This document shows, in pieces, positions 1 through 6,447 of a stretch of DNA of 6,447 nucleotides. Each line of letters starts with the position of its first letter. Position 1 is the stretch's first letter. Position numbers and translations under genes: made by a program. Source of the DNA: Planctomycetota bacterium (lineage in GTDB: Bacteria; Planctomycetota; Phycisphaerae; WQYP01); NCBI GenBank assembly GCA_021816165.1, contig JAKAYZ010000147.1:1-6447 (forward strand). The letters are read 5' to 3'. The notes beneath the pieces were generated by a model. It ran no database searches, had not been told where the DNA came from, and worked only from the letters and a program-made list of their open reading frames with translations.

Positions 1-54
1 CAAGGTGGATGAACTCACCATCATCAATCCTGGCAAATTGTGGGTCTAACGTCC
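1..54. other. Edge fragment: possible end or start of a neighbouring gene
   Basis: Two readings are possible and the window is too short to choose. On the plus strand, the frame starting at base 2 is open from the left edge and reads KVDELTIINPGKLWV before a TAA at 47-49. That would be the C-terminal tail of a gene converging on the dioxygenase, with only 5 bases between the two stops. On the minus strand, an ATG at 21-19 (or 24-22) has AGGA (31-28) six (or three) bases upstream and would begin MVSSSTL, running off the edge. That would be a gene lying downstream of the dioxygenase in the same direction. No rho-independent terminator hairpin with a T-tract is visible here. Confidence 0.25.
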
Positions 55-999
55 TTAACAGATTTTTCCCTTTTTACCCGCCGGGCCGTGACCGATGGGG
101 TTCGGGCCGATCCAGCGTTCGTCGACCGGTTCGCTGGCGGGCTGGTAGCGGGTGTCGGATGAGAATCGAATACGATCTGTCGTGGTGTTATCCAGCGAAG
201 CATGAACGGTAAAAATTGAAAAAAGCAATACATCGCCGGCGCGGTATTCGGCGGTCAGCCAGCGCCCACCCAAGGGACTGCCGGCGGCTACAGACTTTCG
301 TATCTGATTAGGATTGCCATACAGTGCACCGCCGGTGCCCCAGGCTTTGCCCCATTTTTTGGCATCAGGTTTGTTTTCACAAAAGCTGTCCACATCCTGT
401 GAACAATAGGTTTCCCTGAGCCGCTGGTTATTGTTGGATCCTTCCAGCACCATCAGGCCGCCAAGCTCGAAAGAAACATCTCCAAAGGGCGTCCACGCGG
501 TGTACAGGCGCTGTGTCCCCCGGTTCATGTAGACACTGTCACAATGCGAGGCAGTTCCGTTCCCGGGCGAAATAGCGCGGACCCAGGTGAAATCAAAGGG
601 GCGGACGGGTGCGGCAAAAAACTTTTCAAAAAAAGCCATCATGGGGCCTGCGTATAACACTTTCGCCATGGCCGGGTTGTTCAAGGCCAGTTCCGGCATG
701 AATGCGCAAGTCTTGTCCGGAGCGATGATCGCGTCCATGGGATCAGTCCCCGCCTTGAGGATGCCCGCCTCAGCCACACGACGAACCATTTCCGCCCGTG
801 CGGCCAGCACCTCCTTACGGTTTAACAGTCCTGGCAAAAACAGGTATCCATCCCGGGCCATTTGTTCGCGCAGGCTGGCGGGATCACCCAGCAGATCGGT
901 GGAATCTCTTAAATAGCCGAAGTGGTCTGGCGTGGTATCAATAAACACGCCCTGGGAACGAATGGCAGGCATCGGATTGGTGATGTTGATGGTCGTCAT
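55..999 (-). CDS. Phytanoyl-CoA dioxygenase (PhyH) family Fe(II)/2-oxoglutarate oxygenase
   Basis: A 314-residue protein, complete in the window and of normal length for the PhyH superfamily. These cytoplasmic enzymes use Fe(II), O2 and 2-oxoglutarate to hydroxylate a small organic substrate. Visible support: the opening REQMARDGYLFLPGLL (about 44-59) is the typical PhyH start. The iron facial triad fits H152 and D154 (in ASHCDSVYMNRG) plus H266 (in FSIFTVHASLDN). The 2-oxoglutarate-binding arginine should be R276 or R278, just before SSDTRYQ (280-286). The tail EPVDERWIGPNP (290-301) is, as I recall, common in planctomycete members. Residues 189-245 form a polar insert between the two metal-ligand strands, probably the substrate lid. 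The start at 999 is supported by GAAAGGA (1013-1007) seven bases upstream. The gene is divergent from the AraC gene, which probably regulates it. The substrate cannot be read from the sequence; phytanoyl-CoA itself is unlikely. Confidence 0.9.
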   Translation of the reverse strand: MTTINITNPMPAIRSQGVFIDTTPDHFGYLRDSTDLLGDPASLREQMARDGYLFLPGLLNRKEVLAARAEMVRRVAEAGILKAGTDPMDAIIAPDKTCAFMPELALNNPAMAKVLYAGPMMAFFEKFFAAPVRPFDFTWVRAISPGNGTASHCDSVYMNRGTQRLYTAWTPFGDVSFELGGLMVLEGSNNNQRLRETYCSQDVDSFCENKPDAKKWGKAWGTGGALYGNPNQIRKSVAAGSPLGGRWLTAEYRAGDVLLFSIFTVHASLDNTTTDRIRFSSDTRYQPASEPVDERWIGPNPIGHGPAGKKGKIC

Positions 1000-1006
1000 A
1001 AGGCGG

Positions 1007-1013
1007 TCCTTTC
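1007..1013 (-). promoter_or_regulatory. Ribosome binding site of the PhyH-family gene
   Basis: On the minus strand GAAAGGA lies seven bases before the ATG at 999. It is a strong Shine-Dalgarno match and fixes the dioxygenase start at this ATG. Confidence 0.7.
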
Positions 1014-1050
1014 AGTGATTGGTGGTGCACTCCAACGCACCCGCCGGTCT

Positions 1051-1079
1051 ATTACATTTCTATTATGCCGGAATTTCGG
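1051..1079 (-). promoter_or_regulatory. Weak candidate promoter of the PhyH-family gene
   Basis: On the minus strand TGTAAT (1056-1051) matches the -10 consensus at five of six bases. CCGAAA (1079-1074), 17 bases upstream, matches the -35 at only three of six. A poor -35 would fit a promoter that needs an activator such as the divergent AraC protein, but that is inference. A second AT-rich candidate, CATAAT (1067-1062), has no usable -35. Confidence 0.25.
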
Positions 1080-1081
1080 GG

Positions 1082-1096
1082 GGCCACGCCATGGCC
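1082..1096. repeat. Short inverted repeat GGCCA-N5-TGGCC, possible operator
   Basis: GGCCA at 1082-1086 and its reverse complement TGGCC at 1092-1096 are separated by five bases. The right arm overlaps the proposed -35 of the AraC gene. A protein bound here would be placed to affect rightward transcription. AraC-family sites are more often direct repeats, so this may be chance or a site for another regulator. Confidence 0.25.
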
Positions 1097-1120
1097 ATTT
1101 TGGACCATAGCATGTATAAT
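1092..1120 (+). promoter_or_regulatory. Sigma70-type promoter of the AraC-family gene
   Basis: TATAAT (1115-1120) is a perfect -10 hexamer. TGGCCA (1092-1097), exactly 17 bases upstream, matches four of six -35 positions. Transcription would start near 1127, giving a leader of about 23 bases that includes the ribosome site at 1137-1142. Confidence 0.55.
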
Positions 1121-1136
1121 TTGGCAAGATAGGATG

Positions 1137-1142
1137 AAGGGG
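1137..1142 (+). promoter_or_regulatory. Ribosome binding site of the AraC-family gene
   Basis: AAGGGG lies seven bases before the ATG at 1150. It supports that start and would be part of the leader made from the promoter at 1092-1120. Confidence 0.6.
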
Positions 1143-1149
1143 ATTTTTC

Positions 1150-1962
1150 ATGTCCGAAGGCAGCCGGGTAACTTGGAGCAATATCAGTCGGCAAAAGCTG
1201 GGCCGCGTTTCGCTGGCCGGTTACCTGTACAAAAGTGCCAGAATCGGTTTGGACCGTATGCGCATTTTGGGCAGTTATGCCCTGGTGTACCTGCACCACG
1301 GGACGGGCTTGTATGAGGATGCCTCCGGCACGCAACAGTTGCTGCGGTCTGGGGACTTAATTGTGGTGTATCCAGATATGCCGCATCGGTATGGGCCGCG
1401 GCCCCACTCATCCGATGTCTGGAATGAGTTTTACGTGGTATTCGATGGACCTATCTTCGATTTGTGGCGGCGTGAAGAGTTGCTCAGTGTAAAAGTCGTT
1501 CACCTGGAACCGCCAGCTTACTGGCTGCCCCGCCTTGCGGGCAGCGTGGAAAGCAAGACCCCGCTGGAGGCTATGCTGGCGGTACAGGAATTTCTGGTGC
1601 AGATGACGCAACATGCCCAGGCAAATTCCGCGGATACAGGCTGGCTCCGACGTGCGCAGGCTTTGCTGGAAGGCTTTACGCGTGCGGATCAAATCAATGT
1701 AGATGCCGCTGCCGAGGCCCTCGGCGAAACCTACGAAACATTTCGCAAACGGTTTCAAAAACTTGGCGGCATATCCCCGGGGCGTTATGCGTCCGAACGC
1801 GTAATGGCCCGCGCCTGTGGAATGCTGCGTTCCCATTCGGATACGTGCGCGAAAATTGCGTCTGCCTGCGGCTTTTGCGATGAGTTCCACTTTTCGCGCC
1901 GGTTCAAACAAATTGTGGGCATCACGCCCAGTGCCTACCGCCGCCAATTTCAACGGCTCTGA
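1150..1962 (+). CDS. AraC-family transcriptional regulator (cupin sensor plus double helix-turn-helix)
   Basis: A 270-residue DNA-binding regulator, complete and of usual length for the family. The N-terminal half is an AraC-type cupin: YALVYLHHGTG (43-53), then RSGDLIVVYPDMPHRYGP (66-83), the turn that commonly frames the ligand pocket. The C-terminal domain (about 182-268) holds two helix-turn-helix units. The first is near 184-214 (DAAAEALGETYETFRKRFQ, then GISPGRYASE). The second is near 232-264 and ends in the AraC signature GFCDEFHFSRRFKQIVGITP (241-260) followed by SAYRR. No membrane segment is present, so it acts in the cytoplasm. It is transcribed away from the dioxygenase gene from a shared 150-bp region, so the likely targets are that gene and itself. 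The ligand is unknown. Five cysteines occur in the C-terminal domain or close to it (222, 232, 239, 242 and nearby), with no clear metal motif. Confidence 0.93.
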   Translation: MSEGSRVTWSNISRQKLGRVSLAGYLYKSARIGLDRMRILGSYALVYLHHGTGLYEDASGTQQLLRSGDLIVVYPDMPHRYGPRPHSSDVWNEFYVVFDGPIFDLWRREELLSVKVVHLEPPAYWLPRLAGSVESKTPLEAMLAVQEFLVQMTQHAQANSADTGWLRRAQALLEGFTRADQINVDAAAEALGETYETFRKRFQKLGGISPGRYASERVMARACGMLRSHSDTCAKIASACGFCDEFHFSRRFKQIVGITPSAYRRQFQRL

Positions 1963-2102
1963 TACGCCTATGCCCCGCCCGCCACGTCGGTGCCGCAGGA
2001 ACGCTCTGCAGCAGGCAGCGAGTCGCCCATTACGGTATGATCATCTTGATGGCCAGGACTGGTACATCCGGCGAAGATAATGGGCTTGGAGAACGTGCTG
2101 AA
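1963..2102. other. Intergenic region between regulator and phosphorylase genes
   Basis: These 140 bases hold no convincing gene. A small CTGC/GCAG hairpin around CTGCAGCAGGCAG has no T-run, so it is not a good rho-independent terminator. TATGAT (2036-2041) is a five-of-six -10 match, but its best -35 (CAGGCA, 2012-2017, 18 bases upstream) is poor. If TATGAT is used, the transcript would begin near 2048, downstream of the ATG at 2037. GGAG (2088-2091) lies 11 bases before the ATG at 2103 and is the only plausible ribosome site. Confidence 0.35.
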
Positions 2103-3002
2103 ATGCAGGATCGGATCGGAATCATCGGTGGATCAGGTTTGGAAGAACTGCTGCGGCCAGCCGACCATGGCCAGACCGTGGATATTGAAACGCCGTTTGG
2201 TCGTCCAGCGGCTCCGCCGATCCTTTGTGAATGGAACGGGGTGCCAGTTGCCATTCTCTCCCGCCATGGCCTCGGCCATCCGTTGAACCCAACCCAGGTG
2301 CCATATCGGGCTAATGTGTATGCCCTTAAGGCGGTGGGGTGTCGGTGGATCATCGCCTCTGGTGCGGTCGGCAGCCTGAATGAGGCCATAAAACCGCGTG
2401 ATCTGGTGCTGGTCGATCAGGCCATAGACCGGACAGTGCGGCGAGTTGGAACTTTCTTTGAAGATGCGGCCGTACATGTGGACTTTGCGGAACCTGTATG
2501 CCCGGTTCTGCGTCAAATAATCATGGAAACCTGCCATCGTGATTTGCCATCGCTGAAGGTCCATGAACGCGGAACGTACCTGTGCATGGAAGGCCCGGCA
2601 TTTTCCACACGGGCAGAGTCCATGCTTCACCGAAGTTGGGGGGCTGACCTCATCGGTATGACTTTAATGCCCGAGGCAAAATTGGCTCGGGAAGCGGAAA
2701 TCAGTTATGCGGCACTCGCTCTGGTAACCGACTACGATTGCTGGCGGCCGCAACAGGCCGGGGCAGAGAAACCCCAATTACTGGAGGAAATCATCAGTCA
2801 CCTCCGCGTTGCCACGGCCAATGCCATGGCTCTGATCCGGGCGGCCATCCCCCAGATGTGGGCCAGACGACACGAGGAATTTCCCGCTCATCGGGCCTTG
2901 GAATTGGCGATATGGTCTGACAAAGCCAAACTATCAACCGAAACCCGCGATAAACTGGATCTGCTCTGGGGCCGCTATTTTCGCAGCTCCCAGATAAAAT
3001 AA
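2103..3002 (+). CDS. mtnP: S-methyl-5'-thioadenosine phosphorylase (MTAP/PNP family)
   Basis: A 299-residue cytoplasmic enzyme that splits 5'-methylthioadenosine with phosphate into adenine and 5-methylthioribose-1-phosphate, feeding methionine salvage and adenine recycling. Motifs in order: GIIGGSGLEELL (6-17) at the phosphate loop; SRHGLGH (53-59) with the phosphate-binding Arg-His pair; PYRANVYALKAVG (67-79); SGAVGSL (86-92); DQAIDRT (105-111); MEGPAFSTRAES (162-173) in the nucleoside pocket; GMTLMPEAKLAREAEI (185-200); TDYDCW (209-214), whose aspartates favour adenine over 6-oxopurines. About 40 residues after 260 form a C-terminal extension (LELAIWSDKAKL...LLWGRYF) beyond the catalytic fold, which I believe is shared by planctomycete homologues. 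The frame is open back to an ATG at 2037 (321 residues), but those 22 residues lack family resemblance and have no ribosome site. The 2103 start fits family N-termini. A 6-oxopurine phosphorylase is the less likely alternative. Confidence 0.88.
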   Translation: MQDRIGIIGGSGLEELLRPADHGQTVDIETPFGRPAAPPILCEWNGVPVAILSRHGLGHPLNPTQVPYRANVYALKAVGCRWIIASGAVGSLNEAIKPRDLVLVDQAIDRTVRRVGTFFEDAAVHVDFAEPVCPVLRQIIMETCHRDLPSLKVHERGTYLCMEGPAFSTRAESMLHRSWGADLIGMTLMPEAKLAREAEISYAALALVTDYDCWRPQQAGAEKPQLLEEIISHLRVATANAMALIRAAIPQMWARRHEEFPAHRALELAIWSDKAKLSTETRDKLDLLWGRYFRSSQIK

Positions 3003-3030
3003 TCCAACGTGAGCTTTCAATGATTGCCAT

Positions 3031-3034
3031 AAGG
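3031..3034 (+). promoter_or_regulatory. Ribosome binding site of the giant propeller gene
   Basis: AAGG lies five bases before the ATG at 3040. In that frame a stop at 3010-3012 limits any upstream extension. The only other in-frame start nearby is GTG at 3034, which overlaps the AAGG, so 3040 is preferred. Confidence 0.45.
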
Positions 3035-3039
3035 TGTGT

Positions 3040-6000
3040 ATGAAAGGGCAGCCACTAAAACCTTCCACCGGCCAGTCCGGAGCGGCCTCAAAATTTTCCG
3101 CCGGAAACCTGGCCACGTTGGTCGTTGCCGCGTTGGCCGTGGTATTCGCTGCGGGCGCAGCACTGCGTGGTCAAGCGTTGATGCCAATCAATCCTGGCGG
3201 CCCCATGATTCGCAGGCTCTCCCCGGTCATCCGTGGCACGCCCCACGCCGGTGGACAAGGGAATCCGACTTTTCGGTTGGTGCAGGTGAACGATTCTTTT
3301 GGCGCCGCCGATTTAATGCGGAAGGCCCGTCGGCTCTTAAGCAGCGGCCACACGACCTCGGCCATGCGTATATTTCAGAAAATTGCTGATAAATATGGTA
3401 ACAAAGTCATCCGTGCATCAGGCGACCTGTACGTCACCATCCAAAGACGCATCTGGTCCATTTTGCTGGCCTTGCCTGTGGCCCAGCGGTCCATCTACGA
3501 CCAACTTTACGGCCCGGAAGCACAAACCAAAATTCGCACGGCCATACAAGAACACAACCTGACCGGGCTGCTGCAGGCCGGCCAGCGTTACTTTCCATCA
3601 CAGGCGGCGGCCCGGGGGCTTAGCATTGGGGCCTCCTGGCTCTTTGAACGCGGCGATTTTGGCGAAGCGGCCCAATTGTGGGTAGCCGTTCTGCGCCACC
3701 CCGGCATGACCAGTCATCGACCGATGCTGTTTTTTCGCGCGGCTCTGGCGGCGCATCTCGCTGGAGAAGATAGCCTGGCCTCGCAGCTTGCCGCGCAGTT
3801 GTCGCAGGGTTATCCCAAGGCCATGGGTTGGTTTGGAGGCCAGCATATCAATTTAGCGGCGGAGTTGACCGCGGCCTGCGCAAAACGGAGTTGGCTGGAG
3901 ACCCCAGCCGCCCGTTTGCCAAATGGATGGCCCACATACGCGGGTAATAATCAGCGCACCCGCATTGCCCGTTCACAGAGTCTTCCGGGAGCTTTGTTAT
4001 GGACTCAAAGCCTCCGTCAGCACACCGCAGGCCCAACCTCCACCGTCAATCCCGTGCAGCAAGCCCAGCTTCGACAGCAGAAAATTCAGGTATTTTCGCT
4101 TAGCAACCCCAACGCTTGGCTGAATGGTCATCCGCAAATTATGCCTGCGTTTCCCACTGCCGGCCTGGGAACCTTATACGTCAATACATCCACGCAAATC
4201 ATGGCGTTTAATGAGGCCTCCGGTTTGGTGCTATGGCGGTATCCTGCCGTGTTCGCGGCAGCATCGCACCAGCCCGGCAGGGGCTTGGCCATGTTGACAT
4301 CATCTGTGGATCATCTGGAATGTGCTCTGCTCGGCAATAAACTCTACAGTGTTTTACCGATGCGGCAACCGCAGGTTTTCAATCCGTACGGCTGGGGCGG
4401 GTTGCCCCCCGTGCGCCTGATCTGCCTGGACCGGCGCAATGGTCACCTGGTTTGGAGTCGTTCGTCCAGCGCCTTGGCACCGCCGGGCGTCAAAGGAACC
4501 TTCACCCTGATGACCTCACCAATGGTGCAAAGAAATAACCTCTATGTTTTAGCCGGCGCTGCGCCTGCCAACGCCGCCGAACAACTGTATCTGCTGCGCT
4601 TAAATAGACATACCGGTGCCGTCGTCTGGCGCGAATATCTTTGCTCCATCGCATCGCAGGGCTACTGGCCGCCCGCCAAAATAAATGCGGTGCTGTCCAT
4701 GGCCGGAGGTGTGGTCAATGTGGACACCGGCTTTGGAGCGGAAATGGCCATCGATGCCCGGCTCGGAAAAATTGTGTGGCTGCACTTAACCCCGCAGCCG
4801 CCCCTGCCCCAAAATCAGATGTACTTCAATGGCAACTCCCGCACGCTACCATGGCAAGTCAATGCCCCTTTGACTTATCATGGCCTGGTTATCACCTGTA
4901 ACTCCGCCGCCGCCATTGCCCATATCTACATCTATGCCCAATCCACCGGCCAGATTGTCCGTGTCATTACCTGTCCCAATCCTGCAGGGGCATTGATGAC
5001 TCTCGGAGTGATTCACCATCAGCTCATTGTGGCAGGCCGACGGGTTAAGGCCTTCGATCTTCCCAGCGGAACCTTGGCTTGGCATTCTTCGCCCATTGCC
5101 AGAGTTGGTATTCTCTTAGCCCGGCCCGTGTTGACCTCCCATTTCGTCTACCTGCCACTCAAGCAGGGCTTGCTGCGCGTGGCGGTGCGTAAAGGCGCCC
5201 AGCAACCCCTGGTTCCCTGGCCGCCGGCCGGAAAAAATAAACCCGGCTTGCCAGGCAACCTGCTGGTGACCCGCCAGGAAATTATCACGGTAAACGACGA
5301 TACCATCACCGCCTACGCGCGGTGGAAAACCGCTCTGGCTTATGATCTTACCCAGATCAAGCGCCACCCGAATGACCCGCTTATGTATCTGACGCTCTCT
5401 GCCATGGCCTTTCGCACCGGGCATGACCGTTTATCCCGCCGGATGATGCAGCAGGCCACCGCCAAAGCCAATGACGCCTCCTCACCGGACTTGGATATTT
5501 TGAACCGCATCTTCCGCCTGACCATGAGCTTTGGAAATTTGCTCCGTCACGACCGCACCCGCCGACAACAACAGGAATCCTTGTTTTATTATCGTATGGC
5601 CAGTCTGGTGGCCCGGTCCGATCGCCAACAGGTGGCGTGGCGCATGGACCAGGCCGAGAGCTATTTGCAGTTGTTTGACGGACCCCATGCCCTGGTCCTG
5701 CTGCAGCAGATTCTGGCCCGGCGCGGCTATCGCAATGCGCCCTTGCAGCGCGCCAACGGCCTGATGCTCGCCGGCATCGCTGCGGAAGCCGAAATATCCA
5801 ACTCAATCATCAACCGACTTGGTGTGGCCGCCTATCAGCCCGCGGAAATGCAGGCCGACGCGTTTCTGGCGGCCCATCCCACCGAACCCGATGCTCTCTG
5901 GCGGGTCATGCATCGTTTTCCCAACAGCGTCGCAGCGGCGACGGCGGCCTGGAAGTTGCTCGCCATAAATCGGGACCACCATCACTGGGAACTTGAAAAT

Positions 6001-6447
6001 CATCTTTTGATTTGGCTGAAAAATCATCTGACCAACCCCACCCAACAGGCCCGGATCGTGGCCCACTTGATTGGCAATAATCTGCACCGTGGCCATTGGA
6101 ACATAGCCTTGGCTCTGGCCCGGCGAGGGGCGGAATTATATCCCACGTTTGCGTGGCAATCCGCCGGAAAAACCATCGGCTTTGCCCAGCAAGTACTGCA
6201 GATCCAGCACCTTGCCCCGCCGCATGCTCTTTATCATCTGCCCCATCTGGTTTACCAATCCGGCGATCCCCTTACTGTGCATCCGCCCATCGCCGGACTG
6301 TTTCTCAAACCCTTGGACAGTGCCCGGGCTTTACAGCGGTCGGATCTCTTGCTGGTGGCCAATTCCATCCGAACTTCTACCAAAATCTCCTGCTTTGACT
6401 CGGCCACCATGGCTTTGCGCTGGAAAAGCACCTTGCCCGTCCAAACC
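3040..6447 (+). CDS. Large exported PQQ-like beta-propeller and helical-repeat protein, 3'-truncated by the window
   Basis: The frame is open for 1136 codons and runs off the right edge, so the C-terminus is unseen. Residues 1-23 are polar, with K7, K18 and few acidic residues. Residues 24-42 (LATLVVAALAVVFAAGAAL) are a hydrophobic signal peptide or membrane anchor, implying a periplasmic or membrane-bound product. Residues 91-270 look like TPR-type helices (e.g. SWLFERGDFGEAAQLW, 199-214). WPTYAGNNQR (297-306) resembles the WP-[TS]-[FY]-xG motif that opens many PQQ-like propellers. Blade endings of the form [DN]-x-x-[ST]-G-x-x-x-W recur: W399 (AFNEASGLVLW), W472 (LDRRNGHLVW), W530 (LNRHTGAVVW), W580 (IDARLGKIVW) and W681 (FDLPSGTLAW), with a weaker one at 628-641. 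Residues 765-1090 are again helical. From about 1100 a new propeller strand pair begins (SCFDSATMALRW, 1117-1128). No catalytic domain is seen. The gene starts 37 bases after the phosphorylase, so co-transcription is possible. The role is unknown; a BamB-like scaffold or dehydrogenase-like propeller are options, and PQQ binding itself is not shown. Confidence 0.85.
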   Translation, partial: MKGQPLKPSTGQSGAASKFSAGNLATLVVAALAVVFAAGAALRGQALMPINPGGPMIRRLSPVIRGTPHAGGQGNPTFRLVQVNDSFGAADLMRKARRLLSSGHTTSAMRIFQKIADKYGNKVIRASGDLYVTIQRRIWSILLALPVAQRSIYDQLYGPEAQTKIRTAIQEHNLTGLLQAGQRYFPSQAAARGLSIGASWLFERGDFGEAAQLWVAVLRHPGMTSHRPMLFFRAALAAHLAGEDSLASQLAAQLSQGYPKAMGWFGGQHINLAAELTAACAKRSWLETPAARLPNGWPTYAGNNQRTRIARSQSLPGALLWTQSLRQHTAGPTSTVNPVQQAQLRQQKIQVFSLSNPNAWLNGHPQIMPAFPTAGLGTLYVNTSTQIMAFNEASGLVLWRYPAVFAAASHQPGRGLAMLTSSVDHLECALLGNKLYSVLPMRQPQVFNPYGWGGLPPVRLICLDRRNGHLVWSRSSSALAPPGVKGTFTLMTSPMVQRNNLYVLAGAAPANAAEQLYLLRLNRHTGAVVWREYLCSIASQGYWPPAKINAVLSMAGGVVNVDTGFGAEMAIDARLGKIVWLHLTPQPPLPQNQMYFNGNSRTLPWQVNAPLTYHGLVITCNSAAAIAHIYIYAQSTGQIVRVITCPNPAGALMTLGVIHHQLIVAGRRVKAFDLPSGTLAWHSSPIARVGILLARPVLTSHFVYLPLKQGLLRVAVRKGAQQPLVPWPPAGKNKPGLPGNLLVTRQEIITVNDDTITAYARWKTALAYDLTQIKRHPNDPLMYLTLSAMAFRTGHDRLSRRMMQQATAKANDASSPDLDILNRIFRLTMSFGNLLRHDRTRRQQQESLFYYRMASLVARSDRQQVAWRMDQAESYLQLFDGPHALVLLQQILARRGYRNAPLQRANGLMLAGIAAEAEISNSIINRLGVAAYQPAEMQADAFLAAHPTEPDALWRVMHRFPNSVAAATAAWKLLAINRDHHHWELENHLLIWLKNHLTNPTQQARIVAHLIGNNLHRGHWNIALALARRGAELYPTFAWQSAGKTIGFAQQVLQIQHLAPPHALYHLPHLVYQSGDPLTVHPPIAGLFLKPLDSARALQRSDLLLVANSIRTSTKISCFDSATMALRWKSTLPVQT

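Noticed and set aside
1019..1035. TTGG-N9-CCAA around a GTGCAC palindrome in the dioxygenase leader
   Set aside because: The arms are four bases long and GTGCAC is not centred between them, so it is too weak to call an operator.
1063..1411. Minus-strand open frames opposite the start of the AraC gene
   Set aside because: They overlap a well-supported regulator gene, have no recognisable domain and lack convincing ribosome sites.
1408..1953. A 181-residue minus-strand open frame opposite the AraC gene
   Set aside because: It lies wholly antisense to the cupin and helix-turn-helix coding region. Its translation is low in complexity and matches no family I know, as expected for a shadow frame in GC-rich DNA.
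2133..2630. A 165-residue minus-strand open frame opposite the phosphorylase
   Set aside because: The plus-strand frame carries all MTAP motifs; the antisense translation shows none.
3036..3389. A 117-residue plus-strand frame at the start of the giant gene
   Set aside because: It overlaps the signal and helical region in another frame. Its translation is Arg/Trp-rich with no domain, while the frame from 3040 stays open for more than 1100 codons.
5381..5806. A 141-residue minus-strand open frame rich in Arg, Gly and Cys
   Set aside because: It is antisense to the helical region of the giant protein. Its Arg/Gly-rich composition is typical of the reverse complement of Ala/Arg-rich coding DNA.
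5974..5985. His-rich stretch DHHHW in the giant protein, considered as a metal site
   Set aside because: It is an isolated local cluster in a helical region with no matching ligand pattern, so composition alone does not support metal binding.

Overview
The window looks like chromosomal DNA from a moderately GC-rich bacterium of the Planctomycetota type, perhaps a Phycisphaerae-like lineage. This is an inference from three things. The phytanoyl-CoA dioxygenase carries a C-terminal signature (SSDTRYQ...EPVDERW) that I associate with planctomycete proteins. It is paired head-to-head with an AraC regulator. A very long exported protein combines PQQ-type propeller repeats with helical repeats. No RNA gene, CRISPR array, transposase or clear repeat was found, and no 16S or other marker fixes the taxonomy.

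Layout. Bases 1-54 are an edge fragment that cannot be assigned with confidence. Bases 55-999 (minus strand) encode an Fe(II)/2-oxoglutarate oxygenase of the PhyH family. A 150-bp divergent control region (1000-1149) follows, with a good promoter and ribosome site facing right. Bases 1150-1962 (plus) encode an AraC-family regulator with an N-terminal cupin sensor and a C-terminal double helix-turn-helix. After a 140-bp gap, a 5'-methylthioadenosine phosphorylase runs from about 2103 to 3002 (plus). A weak promoter at 2036 and the family's N-terminus both favour the 2103 start over an in-frame ATG at 2037. From 3040 to the right edge there is one uninterrupted plus-strand reading frame of at least 1136 codons with no stop in the window. 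It encodes an exported or membrane-anchored protein: signal/anchor helix, helical repeats, a PQQ/WD-like propeller, a second helical region, and the start of another propeller repeat.

How the genes fit together. The AraC gene and the PhyH gene share one divergent control region, so the regulator probably controls the oxygenase in response to a small ligand; the substrate and ligand are unknown. The phosphorylase belongs to methionine salvage and purine recycling and is a housekeeping function. The giant propeller protein starts 37 bp after it and may be co-transcribed, but no functional link between the two is evident. All genes fall into known superfamilies. The least explained item is the giant propeller/helical-repeat protein, whose C-terminus lies outside the window.
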